Shown here piece after piece: positions 10,001-17,912 of a DNA stretch of 64,000 nucleotides; the stretch's first letter is position 1; every line of letters begins with the position of its first letter. Position numbers and translations under genes: made by a program. The notes beneath the pieces were generated by a model. That model searched no databases, was not told where the DNA came from, and saw only the letters and a program-made list of their open reading frames with translations. This DNA comes from Pontibacterium sinense (lineage in GTDB: Bacteria > Pseudomonadota > Gammaproteobacteria > Pseudomonadales > Balneatricaceae). The stretch lies in contig NZ_JADEYS010000005.1 of the NCBI RefSeq assembly GCF_015209595.1, positions 186,001-250,000 of the forward strand, given 5' to 3'.

Positions 10001-10482
10001 CCAGCAATACCCAGGTTGATTACACTGCAAATGATGGCTGGTATCTGGATATGGACTCCAGCAGTTATGTCGGAGAACGTGTGGTTGCCAACCCCATTGT
10101 GCGTGGAGGGCGTATTATCTTCACCACGTTGTCGCCGGATACTGAGCCCTGTGAATTTGGCGGCAGTAGCTGGTTAATGGAACTGGATTATGAAAATGGA
10201 TCGCGTCTTACGGTCTCTCCATTTGATGTGAACGATGATACGGTAATCAATTCATCTGATTTTGTGACCGTCACTATCTCTGAAAATGGAGGTCAGGCTT
10301 CAGAAGTCACTGTGCCTGTATCCGGACGAAAATCTACGGTGGGTATTGTAAAAACACCTGCTGTTATCTCTACCGGCACTAAAGAGCTGAAGTATTTCTC
10401 CGGCTCAAGCGGTGCGGTTGAAACCGTACGTGAATCCAGTGGAGATAAATTGGGGCGCCAGTCCTGGATTCAGTTAAACTGA
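7027..10482 (+). CDS. pilY1: PilY1 pilus-tip adhesin/assembly protein, copy 1
   Basis: Large secreted PilY1 family protein of 1151 residues with an N-terminal signal peptide ending near S-A-A-E (about residue 27). A von Willebrand A-like region follows, with an intact MIDAS start D48-x-S50-x-S52. The C-terminal half is the conserved beta-propeller region (H-S-D-P-V, Y-V-G-A-N-D-G-M-L-H, W-G-T-V-L-V-G, G-L-Y-G-N-L-type blades). An EF-hand-like calcium loop D-x-N-x-D-x-x-x-D lies at 858-866, in the position where P. aeruginosa PilY1 binds calcium to control retraction. Close to the end another Asp-rich F-D-V-N-D-D motif looks dockerin-like. RBS cagga precedes ATG 7027. It acts with the minor pilins in pilus priming and adhesion. 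Confidence 0.93.
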   Translation: MNRIFRMRLGYLSLPIVMFLPSFSAAELSQTPLYLTTSVKPNIFFLVDDSGSMDWEVLKSTDANAISIYDSYPNSGNVDITPTREDRDEILESCAGYNVLYYDPSKTYIPWEGVDEDGNAYADQLITAARMDPYDANGSTKDLTDDEGYGDPPGYMIWADDGDGVFELDECPDPGRSGYDYVNQFVATTSGFGVNTVMTAAQQTNFANWYTYYRKREYVIKAALLSITNNSEQRLGLATLHRNNSVDFPVADLATGSNKTDLMTQISSIGSSGNTPLRSKLAQVGEYFKGTTSTSLFGSAQATPILSEASGGACQQNFSVVMSDGYWNGSAPSVGNADRGSTSDGDANDSEYDGGVYRDQYNGVSNTLADVAMHYYETDLSTLDNKVPGTPDDSNTRQHLVTYTVAFGVNGTLSSNPDANATSFDWPTPVSDQSTTIDDMRHAAWNGRGEFLSADDPQTLINAFTTAIASIESRTSSAATVATNSTRLDANSKIYQARFNSGEWSGQFRAYALNSTTGDVGTLQWDAADLIPSASARKVYSSHSNTGFSFDTTSWDGGLFSTSQMSALNALGGTTDNRGRDRVNYLRGDTAYEGTDFRTRAGRLGDIVHSDPVFAFNESFDYYGVAPTVSVGGVATDSYYVYLTDDSTDTNKAARDSMLYVGANDGMLHAMRAEGAVGTIETPCNVATADCEGEEMFAYVPKALYSKLSNLSDTNYSHTYYVDGSVRIADAYFDYNDDGVSDTTRWGTVLVGLLAGGGQGVYALDVSAPFSFSAKDVLWDLDSTDLAELGYTFGNASVVKLPDGTWAAIFGNGYESANHKAGLYIVNMEDPSDVVFIDTEADGTAGSPNGLSSPLPVDTNNDKIADAVYAGDLYGNLWKFDLSSSNRNGWDVAFKQGSTPKPLYRACTSDDCSSPQPITSRPEVADHTQGGLMVLFGTGRYISTSDPSTTQMQTFYGIRDNGSAVTNRSALQVQDILTEFYVAASDTDYRVTSNTQVDYTANDGWYLDMDSSSYVGERVVANPIVRGGRIIFTTLSPDTEPCEFGGSSWLMELDYENGSRLTVSPFDVNDDTVINSSDFVTVTISENGGQASEVTVPVSGRKSTVGIVKTPAVISTGTKELKYFSGSSGAVETVRESSGDKLGRQSWIQLN

Positions 10483-10551
10483 TAGCCTTACCGCAGTAGT
10501 TGGCCGTAACAAGGATGTTGGCTTTTACCATTGTTAGAGGGATCTGTTAAG

Positions 10552-10582
10552 AAGGCCCACGGGCATGCTTGTGGGCTTTATA
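10552..10582 (+). terminator. Terminator-like hairpin after pilY1 copy 1
   Basis: gcccac at 10555-10560 pairs with gtgggc at 10571-10576 across a 10-base loop and is followed by a short T-rich run. It lies 70 bases after the pilY1 stop and would separate the two cassettes into two transcripts. The T tract is weak (ttta), so termination may be partial. Confidence 0.55.
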
Positions 10583-10680
10583 CTCATCTTTATACCAGCT
10601 CCCTTCTACGATCGTCGTGTAACACCGACTTGCGTCATCTTGTCGCGATGTTTAAGCCAGTTTAATGCTATTAACGACCT

Positions 10681-10711
10681 ATAAAACTGTATTAATATTG
10701 ATCAGTTTTAT
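10681..10711. promoter_or_regulatory. Perfect 9-bp inverted repeat upstream of cassette 2
   Basis: ATAAAACTG (10681-10689) and its exact complement CAGTTTTAT (10703-10711) are separated by 13 AT-rich bases, giving a 22-base centre-to-centre distance, two helical turns. That geometry suits a dimeric regulator bound on one DNA face. No such repeat was seen before cassette 1. The regulator is unknown. Confidence 0.4.
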
Positions 10712-10857
10712 CGCGTTGCCGCGGCATATTGACTGAATGGCTGTTTCATTAATTGTTAATACACATAGATTCTTCCGATGCCGATAATGAGTGGTGATTA
10801 GCATGCGTGGCATTACAAATGAATCAGAAGAGCCTGATAGAGCGATTATCCCTGAAT

Positions 10858-11373
10858 ATGGAAAGCAGAGTGGTTTTTAAAAAGGTTAAAGACAGGGGAT
10901 TTACGCTGGTTGAATTAATGATCACGTTGGCGATCCTCGCAATATTGATGACTGTTGCGGTGCCGAATTTTGGTTTGTTTGTACAGACGGGGCGAATGGA
11001 CACGATTCAAAACCGGTTGGTGGCCAGCTTGGCACAAGCGAGGTCTGAAGCGATTCGTCGGGGTGAAGATGTCACGGTGGCCTTTACCGTTTCCGGTGGG
11101 CGCGTCACCCAGTGGCTGTCGACAGATGAAGGTGGTGATTCGATTCGTCAGGAATCCGGGTCTGATGCCAACGTATCACTGACTCTGTCTGCCGCTCAGA
11201 ATACCGTAGTCTTTACGAGAGATGGTGAACTAAGTTCGGCGAGTGACGTCTGTTTTGTCGTGGATGATGGAGATAGCGCAACAGATGTGCGATATGTGCA
11301 GCTGAATGCGGTTGGCCGTGCCCGGGCCTGGGATGGAGAAACCGATGATACGGTATGTGGTAGTGGAAGCTGA
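10858..11373 (+). CDS. Type IV minor pilin, FimT/FimU (GspH) family, cassette 2
   Basis: Second copy of the FimU-like pilin, about 171 residues from ATG 10858. The leader M-E-S-R-V-V-F-K-K-V-K-D-R-G is cut before F-T-L-V-E-L-M, with Glu5 present. It is clearly paralogous to the cassette 1 protein: M-D-x-I-Q-N-R-L follows the helix in both, and both end in D-V-R-Y-V/L-Q-x-N plus R-A-W-D-G. The second protein lacks the internal Cys pair of the first in its middle part. Upstream in-frame starts (GTG 10807, ATG 10819) would give an unusually long leader, so I prefer 10858, with no strong RBS for any of them. Confidence 0.86.
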   Translation: MESRVVFKKVKDRGFTLVELMITLAILAILMTVAVPNFGLFVQTGRMDTIQNRLVASLAQARSEAIRRGEDVTVAFTVSGGRVTQWLSTDEGGDSIRQESGSDANVSLTLSAAQNTVVFTRDGELSSASDVCFVVDDGDSATDVRYVQLNAVGRARAWDGETDDTVCGSGS

Positions 11374-11911
11374 ACGCGGTTACACCCTGATTGAGGTGCT
11401 GGTGGCTCTGTTAGTTATCTCTCTGGGCCTGCTGGGGATGGCGAGCCTTCAGGTGACAGGGCTTAAACAGAACCAGAATGCTTATATACGTAGTCAAGTT
11501 TTGGTTGCTACTCAAGACATTGTCGGGCGGATGCGGGCAAATAAAACGGGTGTGTTAAACGGCGATTATTTCGAAGCGGCGTCCGATGAACAGATCAAAA
11601 ATATTGATACGTCCTGTGAAAGCACTGCCTGCACCAGTGCAGAGCTGGCGATCTACGACCTGAATAATTGGAAATACCATTTGCAGCAAGAGGCCGGTGG
11701 TGGCGGTTGTATGACGCGTGCTATAGAGACAAGTAATAGTTATCAAGAAGAAGCGGTTAGCGATCTGACTAAGCTTTGCACCGACAGTAATGACCAAAGT
11801 AAGCCGGTGGTTATGTATGTTTGGTGGAACGACTCTCGGTATAAAAATAAGGAAGAAGCGAAGAGCAGTGACAAGGATATTCAAGTCATCGCTTTGAGTG
11901 TGGAAATATGA
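11345..11911 (+). CDS. pilV: Type IV pilus minor pilin PilV, cassette 2
   Basis: Second PilV, about 188 residues from ATG 11345 (ATG 11333 is an alternative). The leader ends E-A-E-R-G before Y-T-L-I-E-V-L-V-A-L-L, the same boundary as copy 1. The L-K-Q-N-Q-N-A-Y-I-R-S-Q block and the C-terminal V-V-M-Y-V-W-W-N-D strand are retained, while the region between is diverged and richer in Cys (C-E-S-T-A-C). The gene begins inside the preceding pilin and its stop overlaps pilW by 4 bases, so the overlapping architecture of cassette 1 is kept. Confidence 0.88.
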   Translation: MIRYVVVEAERGYTLIEVLVALLVISLGLLGMASLQVTGLKQNQNAYIRSQVLVATQDIVGRMRANKTGVLNGDYFEAASDEQIKNIDTSCESTACTSAELAIYDLNNWKYHLQQEAGGGGCMTRAIETSNSYQEEAVSDLTKLCTDSNDQSKPVVMYVWWNDSRYKNKEEAKSSDKDIQVIALSVEI

Positions 11912-13002
11912 TGAAGCGACATGGAATTCATATGAAATATCAGAAAGGTCTGTCTCTGATAGAGCTAATGATCGCTCTGGTGATTGGTTTGTTGCTGGTG
12001 GCTGCTACCGTCCAGATGTTTGTGGGCAGTCGTGTCACATATAGCATGCAAAACGAGCTGGCCAAAGTTCAGGAAAATGCCCGTTTTGCGATGAATTTCA
12101 TTAGCCGGGACTTGCGTATGGCGGGATATATCGGCTGTACCAAACACCTTACTATTGCGAATACATTGCGTGATACTGCAAATGGGGATGCTGCCCATGG
12201 TGAATATGATCTATCTGTACCTATAGCAATAGAAGATAACTATGTGTCTGCGTCAGGTACAAGTATCGATCTTCCATCAAACGCATCTCCGAGTGATGGT
12301 ACTGATATCGTCAGTATTAAGTTTTCCGACACCGAGGGGGCTTGTTCGGTTACGGATCATAATACGAGCTCCGCTGTGATGACATGCACCGGACATGAGT
12401 TTGTGACGGGACAGGTTTTATTGGTTTCTGACTGTAAGAAGGCCGCGATTGTTCAGCATACAGGTGGAAACCCCAATAAAATTGTTCACAACACAGGAAA
12501 CTCTGTTACACCGGGAAATTGTACCAAGGGGCTTGGTCTGCCAATAGTTTGCAGCACGCTGGGAACAGCAGAAGACTTCACCGGTGGGACAGTCATGTTG
12601 CTGCGTAATTACACCTATTATATCGATCAGAACGCCTTTGGAGTGCCTGCGTTGTATCGGACTAGCATTGGGGTGACAGACAAAAATGCTACGTTGAATC
12701 AGCAAGAACTGGTAGAGGGCGTCGAGAATATGCAGGTTTTGCTTGGTTTGGATACCGATGATGACGGTACCGCAGACTGCTTTAAGAGTTCTGTGAGTCG
12801 GTGTGTAAGCAGTGGTTCTGTTACTGTGACGGAAGATAACATTGTCGCGATAAGGGTCAGTTTAGTAATACGTAGTATCGCAAATAATGTTACGTCTACT
12901 CCCCAAAGTTATGTATTAAACGGTGTGACAATAACCCCTACGGATAACTATCTGCGCAAGGTTTTCACCTCAACAGTTACGCTTCGCAACAGGACGCTTT
13001 AA
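11908..13002 (+). CDS. pilW: Type IV pilus minor pilin PilW, cassette 2
   Basis: Second PilW, 364 residues. Cleavage is expected after M-K-Y-Q-K-G when ATG 11932 is used, or after a 14-residue leader from ATG 11908; L-S-L-I-E-L-M follows. It aligns along its whole length with copy 1: Q-E-N-A-R-F-A-M-N-F-I-S-R-D-L-R-M-A-G-Y-I-G-C, then G-N-C-T-K-G-L-G-L-P, Y-T-Y-Y-I-D and E-L-V-E-G-V-E-N-M-Q. The double Asp-rich loop of copy 1 is shortened here to D-T-D-D-D-G-T-A-D and replaced by a Cys pair. It is coupled to pilV by a 4-base overlap. Confidence 0.9.
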   Translation: MMKRHGIHMKYQKGLSLIELMIALVIGLLLVAATVQMFVGSRVTYSMQNELAKVQENARFAMNFISRDLRMAGYIGCTKHLTIANTLRDTANGDAAHGEYDLSVPIAIEDNYVSASGTSIDLPSNASPSDGTDIVSIKFSDTEGACSVTDHNTSSAVMTCTGHEFVTGQVLLVSDCKKAAIVQHTGGNPNKIVHNTGNSVTPGNCTKGLGLPIVCSTLGTAEDFTGGTVMLLRNYTYYIDQNAFGVPALYRTSIGVTDKNATLNQQELVEGVENMQVLLGLDTDDDGTADCFKSSVSRCVSSGSVTVTEDNIVAIRVSLVIRSIANNVTSTPQSYVLNGVTITPTDNYLRKVFTSTVTLRNRTL

Positions 13003-13004
13003 GG

Positions 13005-13658
13005 ATGAAACAGCGGCTACAGAGAGGCTCGGTACTGATTGTATCTATGGTGCTCTTACTCGTTATGACTTTGATTGGTATGGCAGGCATAGAGGTTACC
13101 AGTCTCGAAGAAAAGATGGTGTTTAATCTGCGTGATCGACAGGTTGCGTTTGAAGCAGCTGAAGCTGCATTGTTGAGCGCAGAGGAATATTTGCAGCTGG
13201 ATACAGGAGACACCTCAATTATTCAGTTTGAAGGTGGTAGTGGTGGTCTTTACTCCGTCGAGCAGTCTGATTCTTGCAATGATTCACCGTCGTCAGATTC
13301 AGACGAAGATGATAGTCCTGGAAACAGCGGAAACAGCGGAAACAGCGGAAACAGCGGAAACAGCAACAACGAGGACGATAGTGAAAGCAGTGAAACCGTT
13401 GACAGCATAGCGCTAGCTAAAAAAGATTGGGACGTGGGTTGCCGTATAGAGTTCAGCAGTCTTCAGCCAGATGCATTTACGAAGCAAGCGCCCAACTTTA
13501 TTGTGGAAGAGCTTTTGGTCGATGAACTGTCGCCTTCGCTGAAGGTCGGTGAAGTCAGTGATCGTTATATCTACTACCGGGTAACCACGAGTGCACAAGG
13601 GCTGACCGGTTCCTCGGAAGTGCGTGTTCAAACTGTGTATAAGGTTTATCGAAAATAA
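13005..13658 (+). CDS. pilX: Type IV pilus minor pilin PilX, cassette 2, with repeat insert
   Basis: Second PilX, 217 residues against 173 for copy 1. The N-terminus is conserved (R-G then S-V-L-I-V-S-M-V-L-L-L, again without Glu5; S-L-E-E-K-M-V-F-N-L-R-D-R-Q-V-A-F-E-A-A-E-A-A-L), as is the end (G-S-S-E-V-R-V-Q-T-V-Y-K). The extra length is an acidic, low-complexity insert around residues 86-128, rich in Asp, Ser, Asn and Gly. It contains G-N-S repeated five times, encoded by a 9-bp tandem repeat. Such a loop would be exposed at the pilus tip. Confidence 0.89.
   Translation: MKQRLQRGSVLIVSMVLLLVMTLIGMAGIEVTSLEEKMVFNLRDRQVAFEAAEAALLSAEEYLQLDTGDTSIIQFEGGSGGLYSVEQSDSCNDSPSSDSDEDDSPGNSGNSGNSGNSGNSNNEDDSESSETVDSIALAKKDWDVGCRIEFSSLQPDAFTKQAPNFIVEELLVDELSPSLKVGEVSDRYIYYRVTTSAQGLTGSSEVRVQTVYKVYRK
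13320..13364 (+). repeat. Five perfect 9-bp tandem repeats inside pilX copy 2
   Basis: The unit ggaaacagc occurs five times without change and encodes Gly-Asn-Ser each time, followed by a diverged aacaac. The unit is a multiple of three, so gain or loss of copies would change loop length without breaking the frame. Copy 1 of pilX has nothing comparable. Confidence 0.97.
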
Positions 13659-13685
13659 CCGTCGGATAAGGGAAAAGGTCACGGG

Positions 13686-16600
13686 ATGATGGGGAAAATA
13701 GAGTGGAAGAACATGCGTCGAATGTTTCAGGACGGCTTCCCGGTTGCCTTTAATTTATTAATAGCTGTATCTACCTTGTTGGTCTTGAGTCAGCCTTTAC
13801 AGGCTGATTCAACGTTGCATCTAAAGGATGTACCACAGGCAAATATCCTGTTTTTGATTGATGATGCGTTGAGCTTGGATTTTGAGAAACTCATGGATAG
13901 GGAGGAGGAGGAACGTTTAGGGATTGATGACTATCGCTTTTACTTTAAGTATAAAAGTCTCAATAAATTTAATGATATAGCGCCACATTGTACCCGCTAC
14001 AATAAGCTGGCGTATGACCCGTCTAAAACGTATCGCCCTTGGTGGGGAACAGACTCAGAAGGTAATATATTTCAAGATCAGACCAATATCAGTTCTGTAC
14101 CCTTCGATCCTTATTTACCGAAAGATGTGGGAATAGCAGATGCCGATGAGATTGCTAGAAACCAAGACAATCACACAGATCTGTCTCAGGCATTTTATCT
14201 TGTTTGGACGGATGGCAATGATAATGGTGAGCATGATGAAGGGGAATGTTCGGTTCCGACTCAATTACATTCCGACTGCAAAGAAGGGGAAGGTAACGAG
14301 AAGCTTGCCAGTAGCATATGCGTCTCTGTCGCTGATATGTCATCCGCAGAGCAGATTAATTTTGCCAATTGGTACGCGTATCACCGTAAGCGTGAATATG
14401 TCATTAAATACGCCTTAGCCGAAGTCATCAATAAATCTCAAGCACGTATCGGAATCGGATTTTCCAGTACCGAGAAATTCCATAATACGGTTAGCCGCGG
14501 AGCTGAAATTAAAGATGTAGATGATATTTCTTTTCCGATTGACCCGCAGGCTAAGGCAAACAAAGAGGAATTGTTAACCCGGGTTTTTGCGTTTGATACG
14601 AAAGCAGTAGGAAAAGATATTTCTCAAGTCCGCCGTACCTATGAAGCTGCTGGTAACTACTTTGAGCGTGAAGAGGTGTATGAATCGGGTGATACCTCAG
14701 GTGTGAGGGAGCTGTTTGGATATGATAGTGATGAGGCCGAGCCAGAATCCCCTATCGTAATCAGTGATGCACGAGGCGTTTGTCAGAATAACGCTACTGT
14801 TGTTATTGCAGGTCGGTATGAAAATGGTTCAGACAGTAGTAACTATTCGCGCCGAATCCTTCATAAACATATAGATGGTGACAATAGTTCTGACTACGAC
14901 GGCGAGTGGGTTGCTGGGATCTCGCCAAAAGATTCTTATGCCGATGATTATTTCGATACTCTAGCCGATGCGGCGATGTTCTTTTATGAACGTGATCTCT
15001 ACCCGGATGAAGATAACCCTAATATTATCCAGCGTATGTCTACCCATATGGTGGCGCTTGGATTGGAGGGGACATTAAGTGCAGGACCAAGTTCAGCGAC
15101 GGAGCCCTTTACTTGGACTGATCGTGTGAATAGCCATAAAGAAACTATCGACGATATGCGTCATGCTGCCTGGAATGGCCGGGGGCGGTTTCATGATCCA
15201 AGTGATGGTGAAGAACTAGTCGACGCGCTTAAGGATATTCTATTCAACGTCGAGCTCGCCTCTGAAAATGAGGCTAATGCCGTGGGCTCGAACATGCTGT
15301 CAGTGACTTCGTTGCGCGCCAGCAGTGCAACCACTGCTTTTGTGACTAGGTTTGAGCCGAGTATCTGGACGGGGCATTTGCTGGCATTTCCGATCAATCA
15401 AACTACGTTGGCTTTGGAAGATCAGGCGTGGAATGCTGCTGATTTGATCCCGACCCATACACGCAGGAACATATTTAGTCACAATGGTGATGCCGGTTTC
15501 GAGTTTACGACCGCTGCACTGACTAATAGCAATGGCTTTTCCGATACGCAGCTGGCTAATCTGAATGCACTGAATGATGTGACAGATAGCCTGGCGCAGA
15601 AGCGTGTTGCTTATCTGCGGGGGGATCAAACAGATGAAGGGAACCCCTTCCGTTCTCGTAGTGGACTGTTGGGCGATATCGTGAACTCCGATGCCTTTTA
15701 TACCTATGATGAAAACCACCGCTATCATGGTTTAGAAACGGCAGAAAGTGATACGACGGGCAGTTACTACTATTACCTCAAAAATAAAAAGCGTTCGAAA
15801 CGCCCTATGGTCTATGTGGGCGCGAATGATGGAATGTTGCATGGTTTTTACGCGACAGCGGATAGTGATCTGGCTGATGACGTTGATGCTGCGACCTGTA
15901 AAGAAACCAGTGCTAAATGTGCCGGTGAGGAGGCCTTTGCCTACATTCCCAAGAGTGTTTACGGAAAACTGAGTAACCTGACCGATCCGGACTATTCACA
16001 CAATTATTTTGTTGATGGACCGGCGATTGTGGCGGATGCCTATATCAATTTCAGTGATGAGGGCAGTAGTGCGAAACGTTGGGGCTCGGTGCTGCTTGGC
16101 TCACTGGGTGTCGGCGGCGCTGGTGTGTTTGCACTGGATGTCTCAAAGCCAGACAGCTTTGGCAGTAACGATGTGCTTTGGGACTTAGATGCCACTGATC
16201 TGCCGGACTTAGGTTCCTTATCCGGCCGTATCTCTGTGGTGAAACTACAGAACGATTCTTGGGCCGCGGTGTTTGGCAATGGTTACGACAGCGCCAATCA
16301 TAAAGCAGGCCTTTACATCGTACCGCTGGAAAGCCCGAAAGACGCAATCTTTATTAATACTGAGTCCGACGGGACGTCAGACAGTCCGAATGGTTTGTCG
16401 GCGGCTTTGGCAACGGATACCGACGGTGATAAAAGAGCGGATCGCATCTATGCCGGTGATCTGCAGGGGAATATGTGGGTGTTTGATCTGAGTGCAGATA
16501 ATAGCGACGATTGGAAAGTGGCATATAAACAGGGTTCATCCCCCGAACCACTATTCCGCTCCTGCACTAACGACGATTGTAGCAATCCCCAGCCGATTAC

Positions 16601-17291
16601 CATGCGCCCTGAAGTGGTCAAATATAGTGGTGCCGGTGGGGGGCAATTGGTCTTGTTTGGTACCGGTAGTTATCGCACGGCGGATGATGTAGATAGCACC
16701 CAGGTACAGAGCTTTTATGGTGTGCGTGATGACACCGACAATGCAGTTCCTGGCCGATCTAGTTTGCAGCAGCAGGAAATCGTAAAAGAGTTCACTGTGC
16801 AAACCACCGGGGAACATCGTGTTACCTCTAAAAATAGTGTGGATTACAGCAGTTCGAGAGGTTGGTATATCGATTTCAATTCATCTCGTTTCATCGGTGA
16901 ACGTATGATCACCGACCCTGTGGTAAGGCGCGATACAGTGCGGTTCTTTACCTTCACTGTAGAAGGTGGCGTTTGCAGCCGTAATGGCGGCGATAGCTGG
17001 TTTATGGAACTGGACTTCAACACTGGTGCCCGGGCAGATTCATCTACCTTTGATGTGAATGGCGATGGGCGGGTAGATGCGGATGATCTGGAAACGCTGG
17101 AGACTAGCGCAGGCACTGAGCAAGTCCCTGTGTCCGGGTTTAAAGCGGAAGGTTTGGTGAAAACCCCCGATTTTGCCTCCAATGGTGAGACTACCCGTCT
17201 GCGTGGTGATTCATCCGGTGGTGGGCTGGTTGAGCGTGCGCGTCAGGAGGGGCCGCCACTGGGGCGTCAGTCCTGGATTCAGGTTCGATAA
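13686..17291 (+). CDS. pilY1: PilY1 pilus-tip protein, copy 2, degenerate MIDAS
   Basis: Second PilY1, 1201 residues, with an N-terminal signal anchor (about residues 20-40, ending L-Q-A-D). The whole C-terminal propeller parallels copy 1: Y-V-G-A-N-D-G-M-L-H-G-F, C-A-G-E-E-A-F-A-Y-I-P-K, F-G-N-G-Y-D-S-A-N-H-K-A-G-L-Y-I-V and Q-S-W-I-Q at the end. The calcium loop is intact as D-x-D-x-D-x-x-x-D at 911-919. The N-terminal half is much more diverged, and the MIDAS start reads D59-x-A61-x-S63, so the first serine ligand is replaced by alanine. A dockerin-like D-V-N-G-D-G-R-V-D motif lies near the C-terminus. It is preceded by aaaagg and followed by pilE after 27 bases. Confidence 0.91.
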   Translation: MMGKIEWKNMRRMFQDGFPVAFNLLIAVSTLLVLSQPLQADSTLHLKDVPQANILFLIDDALSLDFEKLMDREEEERLGIDDYRFYFKYKSLNKFNDIAPHCTRYNKLAYDPSKTYRPWWGTDSEGNIFQDQTNISSVPFDPYLPKDVGIADADEIARNQDNHTDLSQAFYLVWTDGNDNGEHDEGECSVPTQLHSDCKEGEGNEKLASSICVSVADMSSAEQINFANWYAYHRKREYVIKYALAEVINKSQARIGIGFSSTEKFHNTVSRGAEIKDVDDISFPIDPQAKANKEELLTRVFAFDTKAVGKDISQVRRTYEAAGNYFEREEVYESGDTSGVRELFGYDSDEAEPESPIVISDARGVCQNNATVVIAGRYENGSDSSNYSRRILHKHIDGDNSSDYDGEWVAGISPKDSYADDYFDTLADAAMFFYERDLYPDEDNPNIIQRMSTHMVALGLEGTLSAGPSSATEPFTWTDRVNSHKETIDDMRHAAWNGRGRFHDPSDGEELVDALKDILFNVELASENEANAVGSNMLSVTSLRASSATTAFVTRFEPSIWTGHLLAFPINQTTLALEDQAWNAADLIPTHTRRNIFSHNGDAGFEFTTAALTNSNGFSDTQLANLNALNDVTDSLAQKRVAYLRGDQTDEGNPFRSRSGLLGDIVNSDAFYTYDENHRYHGLETAESDTTGSYYYYLKNKKRSKRPMVYVGANDGMLHGFYATADSDLADDVDAATCKETSAKCAGEEAFAYIPKSVYGKLSNLTDPDYSHNYFVDGPAIVADAYINFSDEGSSAKRWGSVLLGSLGVGGAGVFALDVSKPDSFGSNDVLWDLDATDLPDLGSLSGRISVVKLQNDSWAAVFGNGYDSANHKAGLYIVPLESPKDAIFINTESDGTSDSPNGLSAALATDTDGDKRADRIYAGDLQGNMWVFDLSADNSDDWKVAYKQGSSPEPLFRSCTNDDCSNPQPITMRPEVVKYSGAGGGQLVLFGTGSYRTADDVDSTQVQSFYGVRDDTDNAVPGRSSLQQQEIVKEFTVQTTGEHRVTSKNSVDYSSSRGWYIDFNSSRFIGERMITDPVVRRDTVRFFTFTVEGGVCSRNGGDSWFMELDFNTGARADSSTFDVNGDGRVDADDLETLETSAGTEQVPVSGFKAEGLVKTPDFASNGETTRLRGDSSGGGLVERARQEGPPLGRQSWIQVR

Positions 17292-17318
17292 TTTAGATAA
17301 TCAGAGAAGGCGAACAAC

Positions 17319-17732
17319 GTGAAGCAGAAAGGTTTCAGTCTGATTGAGCTGATGATCACAGTGGCGATTATCGGCATTATTGCCGCGATTGCGTATCCGT
17401 CTTACACCGACTATGTACAGCAGGCCCGTCGAGCCGATGGGCAGGGCGCTATGTTGCAAGCGGCGCAGTGGATGGAGCGACAGTTTACAGTAAATGGAAA
17501 TTACAATTCGGACTTCAATTCCGTTGATGGTGACGGTAATGCAATAAAGCCTTATGACACAGACTTTTATAGCATCGTGGTTTCAGGCTCTACAACAAGT
17601 ACTTACACGATCCAAGGGACCCCAACAGGCGCTCAGGCCAGTGATGATTGCAAGATATTGTCTGTGACCAGCGTGGGTGTAAAATCCGCCAAAGAATCTG
17701 ATGGTACTGCGATAGACGGTTGTTGGGACTGA
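17319..17732 (+). CDS. pilE: Type IV minor pilin PilE
   Basis: PilE-type minor pilin of 137 residues starting at GTG 17319, with agagaagg as RBS. The leader M-K-Q-K-G is cut before [14 protein letters not shown], with Glu5 present. The following [30 protein letters not shown] block is characteristic of PilE. Two C-terminal cysteines (D-D-C and D-G-C-W-D) form the expected D-region disulphide. It closes the second cassette; only one pilE is present for two upstream sets. Confidence 0.92.
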   Translation: MKQKGFSLIELMITVAIIGIIAAIAYPSYTDYVQQARRADGQGAMLQAAQWMERQFTVNGNYNSDFNSVDGDGNAIKPYDTDFYSIVVSGSTTSTYTIQGTPTGAQASDDCKILSVTSVGVKSAKESDGTAIDGCWD

Positions 17733-17912
17733 ATATCCTAATCAATGCGTGGTGTTTTCATATTATGATTTTTGTTGGCTCTGCTATATCAGGATGATGT
17801 TCAGGGCCAGTTTGCTGAGGGGTTGTATCGCTTATTGATCAGTTCTGATACTGGTAAAGGTCTATCAGGTCTGGAATTCACTTAACCTGCAACGGATTGT
17901 AGGGAGTACCTT

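Larger units (their letters stand above)
10483..10857 (+). other. Intergenic region between the two pilin cassettes
   Basis: A 375-base stretch with no convincing gene. It contains a terminator-like hairpin near 10552-10582 and a perfect AT-rich inverted repeat at 10681-10711, both listed separately. The second half is AT-rich and probably holds the promoter of the second cassette. A GTG at 10807 and an ATG at 10819 are in frame with the following pilin and could extend it by 17 or 13 residues. Confidence 0.6.

Noticed and set aside
13320-13364. Tandem repeat as a CRISPR-like array
   Set aside because: Units are 9 bases without spacers and are in-frame coding sequence of pilX.
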